A DNA stretch of 64,000 nucleotides from Akkermansiaceae bacterium (GCA_905181965.1 CAJIZY010000013.1:186001-250000), one strand, 5' to 3'. Shown: positions 41,064 through 50,545, counted from the stretch's first letter. The notes: generated by a model not told the origin, from the letters alone. Program-made: numbers and translations.

Positions 41064-43799
41064 ATGCGATACGCCATTGTCTCAGACATCCACGCCAATA
41101 TCCGAGCGTGGGAAGCAGTGCTTGCGGATATCCGCTCGCAGAGAGTCGACGTAATCGTATGTCTCGGCGACGTTGTAGGGTATGGACCCAAGCCAGCCGA
41201 AGTGCTCGAGGCAGTTAGATCCGTCACCGATCACTTTGTGCTCGGAAACCACGATGCTGCAGCCGTCGGCATGATGGATTATTCCATTTTTAACGATCAC
41301 GCCCGACAAGCAATCGAGTGGACTATTACGGAACTCTCACCTGACGCGAAGCAATTCCTCTCTTCGGTTCCGCTCGCCATCGAAGCGGGAGAATTACTAT
41401 TCGTGCACGCAGAAATCGCAGAACCAGGGCGTTTCGACTACATTGACAATGTCGAAATAGCGAAAGAGAACTTTGCTGCGAATAAACACTTCGCGACCTT
41501 TGTTGGGCATACTCACTTGCCCAAAATGTTCGAGCTATCCGCAGACGGGTCGGTCCAAGAAATTTTGGATACGACTTGCGGACTTGATGCGGAAAAACGA
41601 TATATCATCAACGTAGGATCGGTCGGAGAGCCCCGAAATCCAGATGACTTGAGCTCGCGTTACGCTGTTTATGATGTCGAAAAACGCGAAATCGATTTTC
41701 GGCATGTGGAATTTGATATTGTGGCCTACCGGCGGGATCTTGACGCAACTACTCTTGCCCTCCGCCCTTACTTCCTACGAGTTTACGAACAAGTTTTTGA
41801 GGGCCGTAAAGCTGTAGTTCCAAGCGGTGGTAGCCTAGTTGACATGCAGGTCTCGCACGACTCGGCTGCGCTGGTTGATCTCAGACAAGTCTCTACAATC
41901 GTTCAGTTAAGCAACAGCGGCACGATGCTCGCCAGCGCGCAACCGTCTCGCACTCCACTTTACGCGCTGGGCACAGCTGCGATCTTAACCATCGCCTCAT
42001 TAATCTTTTGGGTGACGAAAGAAAACCATCCCTCACCATCGCAAAGCGATAAAACGTTTGTCATCAAAAAGAATGAATCGCCCACAAAGAAGGAGCCTAG
42101 AAAAGGGCCTAAAAAGAAGGAACTACGAGAGGTAATTGATCCGCGGATCGCAATTTCTAAACTCCCCGAGAAACAGGACCCACCCAAGAAAAATCCCAAT
42201 CCTCAAGATCCTGAACCAATTCCAACGAAACCCGAGAAAGAGGTAATGCAGACCGATTTGGAACCCGTGGTCGAAGTTAACGAGAAGAAAGTAAAATCTA
42301 CCTGGTGGCGAATGAACAGAGAAGCCGCCGAAAGTTCTCTAGTGGATAATTCAGGGCAAATTAAATTACGCCTAGTGCGACCAGGCAAAGGAACGCGCGC
42401 CATAGCCCCAGACCCAGTTCCACTTAATCAGGCAGCAAATGATTCAGCCTTAATTTTAGGAATCTGGGAGGAAGAGAAAATTAATGGGATCTTTGCCTTA
42501 GACACCGAGAGCTCCTACACTTTTGAAGGTTGGTTCATCGCTGACAAACTTCGGCGCCCCATCTTCCTTCTTGGCACTCGGACAGGTGAAGGGGAAGATA
42601 ACAGAGGATGGCACATCGACTTACGCCCGCCCGCTCGCGGCAAAAAGGAGGAACAAATGGCTTTCTTTTACGATTCTGGAACCCAGCGAGTCCAAGCTCT
42701 CGCCGAAGCAGTGAAAGTTGCCGATAAAAAACCGCACCACTTCGCGATCACTTGGAATCATGAATTCAGCAACGGCGAGGGTGAAATGGCGCTTTTCCTT
42801 GATGGGACCAAAGTTGCGGCAGCCTCAGTTGCGCACTCCAATATCCCCGGCGAGCAAACTAATCCCCTCCGCATTGGAAGTCTGGGCAATAAGACACCGA
42901 TCGCGCTGGATGAAATCCGATTCACCCGCAAGGCACTTCAGCCCCATGAATTCCTCCTCAAGACTGCAATCCTCGGAGCAACTATGATTAAAGGCAATTC
43001 CTCAAATAGGGATAGCTGGAGTATTCCCACGAACTGGGAGAGGGGCCAAGTTCCTAGTCCGAATGAAAACGTGATCATCAGCGAAGGCCTGACTGCGCAA
43101 GTGGAAAACAGTCCGCCCGCACCCTATTCTGGCTCCTTAATTTTAAGAAAAAATTCCCAGCTGATTTTGTGGGGATCAAGTAATCTAAATACGCTCCCAA
43201 AAGCTCCTGGCGGCATCATGATGCATGAGAACTCATGCCTCATCTTAAGCACAGCCGAAGAGGTGAACTTCGGCCCTATCGAACTGATTGAGGATGCCAG
43301 CATTTATGGAGGAGCTTCGACAAACGGCCACGATGGTATCCGAAAATTTAACGGTGCAATAAAGGGCAGCGGAAAACTCATTTTTAATGGAGTCAATCGA
43401 AACCAATTCCGCCTTGAAACTGCCAACACTTTCTCAGGCGGGCTCATGGCTCACTCAACTCAGAACGAACCCTTCTACATCGTTGCAGCCGCAGACGCTT
43501 CCTTCGGAACTGGTGATGTCCACCTTAAGGAAAACAGTTCATTGATCATCGAAGCCAACCTAAATGATACTATCGCTAACACTGCTGCGCTGTCTCTTGA
43601 AGGAGTTGGTAGCCTTAGGGTCAACGGAGGAGGTGCAGACCCCAATAAACTCTACAAACTCCTCTTGCAATCGGACGAGACTGTCGCGGGATTCTTCATT
43701 GATGGCGTCGATCAGGGCGAGGGGCTCTTTTCTGGCGAAACACATCCAGCGATTACCGGCCCGGGAAAGCTCACTGTGAAACGCCCCGATGATAACTAA
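41064..43799 (+). CDS. Metallophosphoesterase-TM-LamG fusion protein
   Basis: 911 residues. The N-terminal 1-260 is an intact calcineurin-like metallophosphoesterase: SDIHANIRAW (DxH), GDVVGYGPKP (GDxxGYG), LGNHDAAAVG (GNHD), FVHAEI and FVGHTHLP. A single membrane helix follows at about 300-318 (LYALGTAAILTIASLIFWV), then a Lys/Pro-rich linker (to about 410), a LamG jelly-roll domain (about 450-635; YTFEGWFIADKLRRPIFLLG; IALDEIRFTRKALQPHEF) and a beta-helix/autotransporter-like segment (640-911; DSWSIPTNWERGQVPSPNEN; SGGLMAHSTQNEP). There is no N-terminal signal peptide, so the phosphoesterase is predicted to be cytoplasmic and the LamG part outside, like FecR-TM-LamG proteins of this phylum with the FecR part replaced. 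The phosphate substrate is unknown. Confidence 0.88.
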   Translation: MRYAIVSDIHANIRAWEAVLADIRSQRVDVIVCLGDVVGYGPKPAEVLEAVRSVTDHFVLGNHDAAAVGMMDYSIFNDHARQAIEWTITELSPDAKQFLSSVPLAIEAGELLFVHAEIAEPGRFDYIDNVEIAKENFAANKHFATFVGHTHLPKMFELSADGSVQEILDTTCGLDAEKRYIINVGSVGEPRNPDDLSSRYAVYDVEKREIDFRHVEFDIVAYRRDLDATTLALRPYFLRVYEQVFEGRKAVVPSGGSLVDMQVSHDSAALVDLRQVSTIVQLSNSGTMLASAQPSRTPLYALGTAAILTIASLIFWVTKENHPSPSQSDKTFVIKKNESPTKKEPRKGPKKKELREVIDPRIAISKLPEKQDPPKKNPNPQDPEPIPTKPEKEVMQTDLEPVVEVNEKKVKSTWWRMNREAAESSLVDNSGQIKLRLVRPGKGTRAIAPDPVPLNQAANDSALILGIWEEEKINGIFALDTESSYTFEGWFIADKLRRPIFLLGTRTGEGEDNRGWHIDLRPPARGKKEEQMAFFYDSGTQRVQALAEAVKVADKKPHHFAITWNHEFSNGEGEMALFLDGTKVAAASVAHSNIPGEQTNPLRIGSLGNKTPIALDEIRFTRKALQPHEFLLKTAILGATMIKGNSSNRDSWSIPTNWERGQVPSPNENVIISEGLTAQVENSPPAPYSGSLILRKNSQLILWGSSNLNTLPKAPGGIMMHENSCLILSTAEEVNFGPIELIEDASIYGGASTNGHDGIRKFNGAIKGSGKLIFNGVNRNQFRLETANTFSGGLMAHSTQNEPFYIVAAADASFGTGDVHLKENSSLIIEANLNDTIANTAALSLEGVGSLRVNGGGADPNKLYKLLLQSDETVAGFFIDGVDQGEGLFSGETHPAITGPGKLTVKRPDDN

Positions 43800-43806
43800 G
43801 AATCTC

Positions 43807-45453
43807 ATGAAACCACTCGTCCGACTCCTAACGATTTTCGCCGCTGGAACTCCCTTCATCCAGGCATATGAGCCGGCTTTAATCGACACCCATGTTCACC
43901 TCTGGCACCTTGATCGGCCCGAAGGAATTTATTGGATCCCGAAAGATAGCCGAGCCCTCTATCGATCTTTCATGCCAAAGGATCACGAGGCGATCGCTCA
44001 AAAAAACGGGGTGAATGGCGTTGTTGTAGTGCAAGCTGGACAGCACCTACCCGACAATCAATGGAACCTAGATGTAACGGCCCACAACAAAGCGCTTTAT
44101 CGTGGCGTCGTCGGAAACCTCTCCCAAGTGATCGGGACCGACAGATTCCAACCCCTCTTTGACAAACTTTGTCAGAACGATCGCTATCTGGGCTATCGGA
44201 TTTCGGGACGGACTCAAAAAACACTAACCGGAGAATTCTATCGAGACCTCAAAAAGACGGCCAGACAGGGGAAGACCGTCGACATACTTATCGGTAAGTA
44301 CACCCTTGCAGACGCTGCCAACATCGCAGACCGCATTCCCAACCTGAAAATCATCATTAATCACTTCGGCGGAGTGAGCCTTGATGGCAATCCACTCGAT
44401 CCTGCCTGGATTGAAAAATTTCGCGTAGTGGCGAAACACCCCAACGTTTTTTGTAAAGTCTCCGCCCTATTTGGGCGGGTGAAATCTCAACCAGCTCCAC
44501 TCAATCTAACCTTTTACAAACCCATTCTCGATCTCGCTTTAGAATGCTTTGGCGAGGATCGGATTATCTTTGGCAGCGATTGGCCGGTCACACGAACGAC
44601 CGCCGACTACGCTTCAGTCCTGAAAATTACCCGTGACTACTTCGAAAAGAGAGGCCCGACCGTTTCTCTTAAACTTTTCGCTAGTAACGCAAAAAAGTTT
44701 TATGACCTAGAAGACATTCAGATCGAACCAGGCACCAAGAAACTCCCCCTCTCAGGAGAATCTTTCCGCATCAATAGTCGTAATGCCTTCGTCATCCTTC
44801 CTAAAAAGGTGGAGGATAAGACGCCATGGGTTTGGTACGCACCCACCCTGCCTGGTCTCCCCGCCAAATCCGAAATCTGGATGTTTCAACGATTTTTGGC
44901 CAAGGGAATCGCAATTGCTGGAATTGATGTTGGCGAGTCTTATGGCAGCCGGGACGGCCGCAAGGGTTTCAGCGAACTCTACGAATATCTCACAAGACAG
45001 CGAAACTTCGCGAAAAAACCCTGTCTCTTGGCACGAAGTCGAGGAGGCCTGATGCTCTACAATTGGGCTGTCGAAAATCCCGAAAAAGTGGGTGGCGTCG
45101 CCGGGATTTATCCGGTTTGCAATCTTGAAAGCTATCCCGGTATTGCGCGCGCAGCGGGCGCTTACCACATGACAAAAGATGAACTGAAAGCAGCGCTTCA
45201 CGAAAACAACCCCACCGAACGACTCCAACCTTTGGCTGCCGTAAAGGTCCCTATTTTCCATATTCACGGCGATAACGACAAGCTTGTTCCTTATCATCTT
45301 AATACTCAAATCCTGGTCGAAAAATATCTTAAGTTTGGCGGGCCAGCGGAAGTCGAACTTATTAAAGATCAGGGCCACAACATGTGGAGCGGATGGTTTG
45401 AATCCGAAACCCTGACTCGGTTTGTCATCAATCGAGCCCTTGGGAAGCCCTAG
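43807..45453 (+). CDS. Amidohydrolase-alpha/beta-hydrolase fusion protein, exported
   Basis: The preferred start is the ATG at 43807, giving a signal peptide (PLVRLLTIFAAGTPFIQAYE); the in-frame ATG at 43789 overlaps the previous gene. Residues about 25-300 form an amidohydrolase (LIDTHVHLWHLDRPEGIYWI; IINHFGGVSLDG; FCKVSALFGRV; IIFGSDWPVTRTTADY), paralogous to the protein at 35762 but with the final Asp kept. Residues about 315-549 form an alpha/beta hydrolase: nucleophile elbow LARSRGGLMLYNW (Ser), ILVEKYLKFGG and a late His in IKDQGHNMWSGW; the acid is probably in IFHIHGDNDKLVPYHL. Two hydrolases in one chain could act in sequence on one compound; substrates are unknown. Confidence 0.88.
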   Translation: MKPLVRLLTIFAAGTPFIQAYEPALIDTHVHLWHLDRPEGIYWIPKDSRALYRSFMPKDHEAIAQKNGVNGVVVVQAGQHLPDNQWNLDVTAHNKALYRGVVGNLSQVIGTDRFQPLFDKLCQNDRYLGYRISGRTQKTLTGEFYRDLKKTARQGKTVDILIGKYTLADAANIADRIPNLKIIINHFGGVSLDGNPLDPAWIEKFRVVAKHPNVFCKVSALFGRVKSQPAPLNLTFYKPILDLALECFGEDRIIFGSDWPVTRTTADYASVLKITRDYFEKRGPTVSLKLFASNAKKFYDLEDIQIEPGTKKLPLSGESFRINSRNAFVILPKKVEDKTPWVWYAPTLPGLPAKSEIWMFQRFLAKGIAIAGIDVGESYGSRDGRKGFSELYEYLTRQRNFAKKPCLLARSRGGLMLYNWAVENPEKVGGVAGIYPVCNLESYPGIARAAGAYHMTKDELKAALHENNPTERLQPLAAVKVPIFHIHGDNDKLVPYHLNTQILVEKYLKFGGPAEVELIKDQGHNMWSGWFESETLTRFVINRALGKP

Positions 45454-45610
45454 CGAAAGAGCTCGAGCAAGTAGCTGCCGAAAAAGCCTGCTATTCTCAG
45501 GCAAGACCCTCAAACCTCCCCTTGAACGGGTAGGCCCCTCTTCAGATTTATATCAGGGCCGTAGATTTTTGTTGTTTAAACACGTGGCGAAAATATTGGT
45601 AATTTAAGCT

Positions 45611-46741
45611 ATGAAATTGATTCCGAAACACTTTCTCACCCTTACGTCATTGCTCATTCCGTTCACTCAAGCGGAACTGATACTACTCGAGCATTTTGAT
45701 TACGAAGGAACCGATGCACCTCTCAATGAATTAGATGGTGGCGAAGGCTTCGATGGACCATGGGCTGTGACCGGTTGGAGCCGTAATTTTGATATCGGAC
45801 GCACTGCCTTCGCCCAAGGATCTCCCGGCACGACCATCAATCTTCGTGGAGGGTTAGAATTTCCAGATCACCCTTCTGCTGGGACCGCCGTGAGTCGATT
45901 TGGCACAGCCGGGCAAAGGGAAGCAAGCCGCACTCTTTCGGCTGAATCACAAGCAGTCCTAACTGCCGATAACACCACAATCTGGTTTAGCATGCTCACC
46001 AGTGCGCCCGATAACAACCGATATGGGACTATGGTATTCGGCACTGACATTCTTAAAGCAGCTCAAGGCGAATCGGGGAATGGAAACCTGACTTCCGATA
46101 CCGGGCAGGCCTTTGGATTCGGGTATCGTTCAGCGGGAGGAGTTAACGGGAACTTAAACGCGGTTGCATTTGTCGACTCTGCCACTGCCACGGTAGAAGA
46201 CAGCCTCTTTCTTCCACCTCTCGATCCAGAGGGCACACACCATGATACCGCTCTCACTGTGGGTAAAATCAATTGGAAACCTGATGGAACACCTGATCAG
46301 TTTTTTCTCTTTAACATCACCGCTGATTCGATGGGCGAACCCCTCGAAGCAGATGCCATCGCGTCAATCGAAGCTGATTTCAAACAAAGTGATTTTAGCC
46401 TCATCTCAATACAGGATACTGGTGCAACCATCTTTGACGAAATTCGATTCGGAACCGCTTTTGTCGATGTTGTTCCAGGGGGCACCCCTAACACGCCACT
46501 CTCGATCACCGAAATTGCCTATAGCAAAGATACCAAAAATGTGATCCTCGGATGGAATTCAATTCCCGGAGCAGCTTACATTATCAAGTATTCCACTGAT
46601 CTCGTGAACTGGGATAACGATCTCGACGACGGCATCACCTCAGATGGAGACACGACTTCAAGAACATTCACACTTTCTGACTTCGGTCTCGATAGTCTAC
46701 CCATGGTCTTCTTCCGTGTTGAACGAGATGACACCAACTAA
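45611..46741 (+). CDS. Secreted protein of unknown function with concanavalin-like fold
   Basis: 376 residues with a signal peptide (FLTLTSLLIPFTQAELIL). The mature part (LLEHFDYEGTDAPLNELDGG; FGFGYRSAGGVNGNLNAVAF; FDEIRFGTAFVDVVPG) looks like a lectin-type beta-sandwich of a kind common in this phylum. The C-terminal approximately 75 residues are the shared module (AAYIIKYSTDLVNWDNDL to MVFFRVERDD). There is no PEP-CTERM signal. It ends with a strong terminator shared with the convergent TPR-redoxin gene. No enzymatic motif is seen. Confidence 0.72.
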   Translation: MKLIPKHFLTLTSLLIPFTQAELILLEHFDYEGTDAPLNELDGGEGFDGPWAVTGWSRNFDIGRTAFAQGSPGTTINLRGGLEFPDHPSAGTAVSRFGTAGQREASRTLSAESQAVLTADNTTIWFSMLTSAPDNNRYGTMVFGTDILKAAQGESGNGNLTSDTGQAFGFGYRSAGGVNGNLNAVAFVDSATATVEDSLFLPPLDPEGTHHDTALTVGKINWKPDGTPDQFFLFNITADSMGEPLEADAIASIEADFKQSDFSLISIQDTGATIFDEIRFGTAFVDVVPGGTPNTPLSITEIAYSKDTKNVILGWNSIPGAAYIIKYSTDLVNWDNDLDDGITSDGDTTSRTFTLSDFGLDSLPMVFFRVERDDTN

Positions 46742-46768
46742 AAAATTTCCTAGGCAATCCAATAAGAA

Positions 46769-46800
46769 GAGGCGGTTCGAAAGAATCGCCTCTTTTTTTA
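46769..46800 (+). terminator. Strong rho-independent terminator between convergent genes
   Basis: An 8-bp stem AAGAGGCG/CGCCTCTT, extended by further pairs, followed by a run of seven T on the plus strand. The opposite strand has an A-rich flank, so it may also serve the minus-strand gene ending at 46814. Confidence 0.9.
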
Positions 46801-46813
46801 ATCCCCGCTAATC

Positions 46814-49066
46814 CTACTTATGAAGCGATAATAGACGCTTAGATTCCTTGATGAGGAAATCAATATCCATGAAAGGATCGGCGGAGATGTCAGACCAAAG
46901 CATATGCCCCTTGCCATTTAGAACAAAGGTTCCGTGAAGCGGCTGATCCTCGAAGTCGTCGTGGGCGGTGTATTGTTTGAAAATGTTCTTAGCCGCATCA
47001 GAGACAATTGGAAAGGGCATGTCTCCCTTGCTATAATTATCTTGGGAATCTTTCAGATTAGCAATGTCGTCCGTTGAGATCGCCAAAATCGAAAGCCCTG
47101 CTTTTTTAAAATCAGAATAACGATCCGCCATCGCGGTCATTTGTTCGGTACAGTGAAGGCATCCTGCCCCCAAATAAAAGACAAGAATTACCGGCTTACC
47201 CCGATACTCCGAAAGAGAAACCTTTTTCTGATGTTGGTCCGGAAGACTGAACTGAGGAGCCGGTGGCGGAGTCCAGTGAAGTGGTCCAAGCTCGTCCAGA
47301 TTCGGACGCGTCAAAAGATCACCAGCAAGCTTATGAGCGACCCGCCAATCGGCTGGATAACCGAGTTCCTTTGCGATCGGAGCGAGGCGGGCAAAAACAG
47401 GCGATTCAAGGTCCACTTCGGAACCAAAATTGCGCAAGTCCTCAAAACCGGCCTTCCATGCCGCGTCATCTTTCTTTGCGTGATAAAGCGCATGAATTGC
47501 CTTGGCCAAAAGAATGGTCTGCTTGTCCTTTTTTTCGATCTGTATTTTTGAAAGCTCAGCCGCTTTTTCGTGATCACCATAAGCCAGATGCCGGAGAACC
47601 GGGGACTGCTGTGAAGGCCTCTTTGAGAGTCCCTCTTTTGCAGTTTTAAAATCTCCATTCATCGCCGCTAGATAACCCTTTAGCTCAATAACGACATTTT
47701 CAAACTTCTTGATATTTTTTTGAAATTGATCGTGGGCCTTTTTTTCAGCGGCTTTAACTTCTTTTTCTTTCTTCTTCTCCTTTTCAGCTTTTTCCTTAGC
47801 GGCTTTTTTTGCCTGTTCTTGATCCGCCTTGAATTTCGTCAAGTAAGTCTCGATTCCCTCGATCGCTTTTCTCAATCCAACCTGTTGACCAAGATTTGCC
47901 TGAGCGACTCCGATTAAACGAAGTCGAGAAAGGTCGTCCTCGGGCTTTGACAAGACTTCGAGCCAGGGTGAATTTGCGGCCTCAAGTGCTTCCTGCCAAA
48001 GCTCGGCTTTCTCCAGATAATCAATTAAAGCACGCCTTCCGTAACGAGCAGATCCACGCCCCGGATTATTTAGTTTGGGATGCCTTGGATTCCCCAAGAG
48101 AGATTTCGCCATATCGATACTAGCTCTCACCATTCCTAGGTGAGAAAAGTTCCGAGAAAGCCATTCGTTATTATGCGCATAGTTATGGATTTGATCCGGT
48201 AAAAGGAACCACTTCATCATGTGCTTGTGATCAACCCGCGCCGAGGCCTGCTGTTGCCAAACGGCATCCTGATAGCGCTTGGCTTTAGAATAAATATGAC
48301 CCGGCATATGCCACATGTGCGCGATGCCTGGAGCGGTCTGCCCTAGCCGCGCCGCTGAATCAAGAGCCTGCTCATGATTCCGACTATCCCAAAGATGAAT
48401 CGCATAATGGTGAGCCGGATGGTTCTGATTCTTTGCAAAAATTTGCTCGAGGATCGCATCCATTCCGACGTGACTGGTGATCGGAATCCCTTTCCGATTG
48501 AACTGCCAACGCCGACAAACTAACAATGCTTTAGCCTCCAAGTCCTTGGGGTGTTTTAGAATGATGTCTTCGTAAGCCCTTATGAAATTCTTGCGTCGCT
48601 TTGTCGCATCCTTTTCCTTCTTATCATCATGGTAGGAGACCTCCGCATTGAGGTAGGCTCGTTCATGCTCGCTAATCTTAAAATCCTCTTTTTTGAGAAG
48701 CTCGCCCGCCTTAGCAATAAATTCCTTAGCCCGCTTTTCATTTTCGTAGTTGGCTTGCGAAAGCCCCCAGTAAGCCATCGCGCAATTTGGATCATGCGCC
48801 AAAATCGCCCGGAACGATCTCTCTGCCTCGTAGTAATAAAATCCATGAAGTTGGCCCAGTCCCTGATTAAAGTAAGCTTGCCCTTTATCCCAGCTTGAGG
48901 TGATGGCCAGATGAACATTACCGGTGGATCCCATCAAAGGCCCTTCTTGCCGCGGACCTTCGTTAAAAGCATGGCCATTGTGGGAATGACCTTCTTTGAT
49001 GTCTTTGTTAGGCTCTTGGGCCAACAAACAGGTTGCTAGAAAAGGGAGGGTAAAAAGTATCTTCAT
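46814..49066 (-). CDS. Exported TPR-repeat protein with C-terminal redoxin domain
   Basis: A 750-residue protein with a signal peptide (ILFTLPFLATCLLAQ). TPR-like helical repeats fill residues about 50-400 (GFYYYEAERSFRAILAHDPN; AMAYWGLSQANYENEKRAKE; HIYSKAKRYQDAVWQQQASA). A Lys/Glu-rich coiled-coil stretch follows (about 415-455), then more helices, and residues about 605-745 form an AhpC/redoxin domain (PQFSLPDQHQKKVSLSEYRG; VILVFYLGAGCLHCTEQMTA; ISTDDIANLKDSQDNYSKGD). The redoxin has C-x-x-C rather than selenocysteine. It should be periplasmic; a role in thiol-redox or peroxide defence coupled to TPR-mediated binding is inference. Confidence 0.85.
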   Translation of the reverse strand: MKILFTLPFLATCLLAQEPNKDIKEGHSHNGHAFNEGPRQEGPLMGSTGNVHLAITSSWDKGQAYFNQGLGQLHGFYYYEAERSFRAILAHDPNCAMAYWGLSQANYENEKRAKEFIAKAGELLKKEDFKISEHERAYLNAEVSYHDDKKEKDATKRRKNFIRAYEDIILKHPKDLEAKALLVCRRWQFNRKGIPITSHVGMDAILEQIFAKNQNHPAHHYAIHLWDSRNHEQALDSAARLGQTAPGIAHMWHMPGHIYSKAKRYQDAVWQQQASARVDHKHMMKWFLLPDQIHNYAHNNEWLSRNFSHLGMVRASIDMAKSLLGNPRHPKLNNPGRGSARYGRRALIDYLEKAELWQEALEAANSPWLEVLSKPEDDLSRLRLIGVAQANLGQQVGLRKAIEGIETYLTKFKADQEQAKKAAKEKAEKEKKKEKEVKAAEKKAHDQFQKNIKKFENVVIELKGYLAAMNGDFKTAKEGLSKRPSQQSPVLRHLAYGDHEKAAELSKIQIEKKDKQTILLAKAIHALYHAKKDDAAWKAGFEDLRNFGSEVDLESPVFARLAPIAKELGYPADWRVAHKLAGDLLTRPNLDELGPLHWTPPPAPQFSLPDQHQKKVSLSEYRGKPVILVFYLGAGCLHCTEQMTAMADRYSDFKKAGLSILAISTDDIANLKDSQDNYSKGDMPFPIVSDAAKNIFKQYTAHDDFEDQPLHGTFVLNGKGHMLWSDISADPFMDIDFLIKESKRLLSLHK

Positions 49067-49117
49067 GATGGATGCTTGTGGGTTGAGATTACGTTAGAGA
49101 TATGCTGAGCTTTCCAG

Positions 49118-50545
49118 ATGATTCGCTTCATTTCACTTTGGTTCCTTCTTTTCAGCCTCTCTCAAGCAGCGCAAAGGCCTAATATTGTCGTTATTTTCTG
49201 TGATGACATGGGCTACGGCGACCTCGGTTGCTTCGGGGCGAAAGGTTGGCAAACACCCCACATCGATTCAATCGCTAAAAAAGGAGTTAAATTTACCGAC
49301 TTCTATGTCGCTCAGCCCGTCTGTTCGGCTTCTCGCACCGCTCTTCTCACCGGCTGCTACCCGAATCGTATCGGTATCTCCGGCGCCCTCTCCCAACGCA
49401 GCACGACCGGCATTCACTCCGATGAAACTACCCTCGCCGAAATCTGTAAATCTGCCGGCTATCGGACTGCAATGTATGGCAAATGGCATCTTGGCTATCA
49501 AAAAAACTTCCTCCCCGTAAATCACGGCTTTGACGACTACTTCGGCTATCCTTATTCAAATGACATGTGGCCCAGTGGCCCCGTTCGCTTTATGCCGGAT
49601 TACCCTCTGCTTCCGCTCATTGAAGACGACGAAATCATTGCACGTGTTCGCGACCAGTCATGGATGACCGCCTGGATCACCGAGCGCTCTGTGCGCTTTA
49701 TCAACGAGAAAAAGGATAAGCCCTTCTTCCTCTACCTTGCTCACCCCCAACCACATGTCCCGCTCTTCACCTCGCCAAAATACAGCGGTTCCTCGGAGCA
49801 AGGAAAGTATGGCGATGTGATCCAGGAAATCGATTGGTCCACCGGACAAGTTCTCGCCGCACTTGAAACGGCAGGAATCACCGAAAACACACTCGTCGTC
49901 TTCACCAGCGACAACGGGCCTTGGATGGTTTATGGCAATCATGCTGGAGGAGTTGGCCCGCTCCGTGGCTGCAAAGGCAACTGCTGGGAGGGCGGAGTGC
50001 GCGTTCCTTGTGTCATGCAGTGGCCCGCCAAATTAAAAGCTAGTTCGGTTGTTAAAACACCTCTCATGACGATCGATCTTCTGCCAACCATCGCAAAGAT
50101 ACTTAATGTCCCGCTCCCCAAAAAACCGATTGATGGGAAAGACGCCTGGCCCGTCATCTCCGGCCAGCAAACCGAGCCAGTGCAGGAAGCCTATTACTTT
50201 TGGTATAAGCGCAACGACCTTGAAGCAATGCGAATGGGTAAATGGAAACTGCAATTTCCACACACCTTCCGAAATTCCAAAATCACACCTGCCAACGATG
50301 GCCATGCCGGAAAGTATGTAATGCAAAAATGCGGACTCGAGCTTTACGACCTTGAAGCTGACATCGGGGAATCCAAAAACATCGCAGCCCAGCACCCCGA
50401 AATCGTCTCTAAAATGCAAGCACTCGCAATCGAGAAGCGAAGCGAGCTCGGCGATCGCCTTCAAAAAATCAAAGGCACCAAGAACCGCGAACCCGGCATC
50501 GCAAAAATTGCGAATTGGGCGAAACCAAAACCAACAAAAGAATAA
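49118..50545 (+). CDS. Secreted sulfatase (arylsulfatase A/GalNAc-6-sulfatase-like)
   Basis: A 475-residue S1 sulfatase with a signal peptide (FISLWFLLFSLSQAA). PNIVVIFCDDMGYGDLGCFG binds the metal; the catalytic motif is QPVCSASRTALLTGCYPNRI (Cys to formylglycine, C-x-A-x-R). GKWHLGYQK and FTSDNGPWMVYGNHAGGVGP match the N-acetylgalactosamine-6-sulfatase/arylsulfatase A branch. The C-terminus is basic (NWAKPKPTKE). It is transcribed divergently from the TPR-redoxin gene, with only 51 bp between their starts, so they share a compact promoter region. It converges on another sulfatase. Confidence 0.92.
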   Translation: MIRFISLWFLLFSLSQAAQRPNIVVIFCDDMGYGDLGCFGAKGWQTPHIDSIAKKGVKFTDFYVAQPVCSASRTALLTGCYPNRIGISGALSQRSTTGIHSDETTLAEICKSAGYRTAMYGKWHLGYQKNFLPVNHGFDDYFGYPYSNDMWPSGPVRFMPDYPLLPLIEDDEIIARVRDQSWMTAWITERSVRFINEKKDKPFFLYLAHPQPHVPLFTSPKYSGSSEQGKYGDVIQEIDWSTGQVLAALETAGITENTLVVFTSDNGPWMVYGNHAGGVGPLRGCKGNCWEGGVRVPCVMQWPAKLKASSVVKTPLMTIDLLPTIAKILNVPLPKKPIDGKDAWPVISGQQTEPVQEAYYFWYKRNDLEAMRMGKWKLQFPHTFRNSKITPANDGHAGKYVMQKCGLELYDLEADIGESKNIAAQHPEIVSKMQALAIEKRSELGDRLQKIKGTKNREPGIAKIANWAKPKPTKE

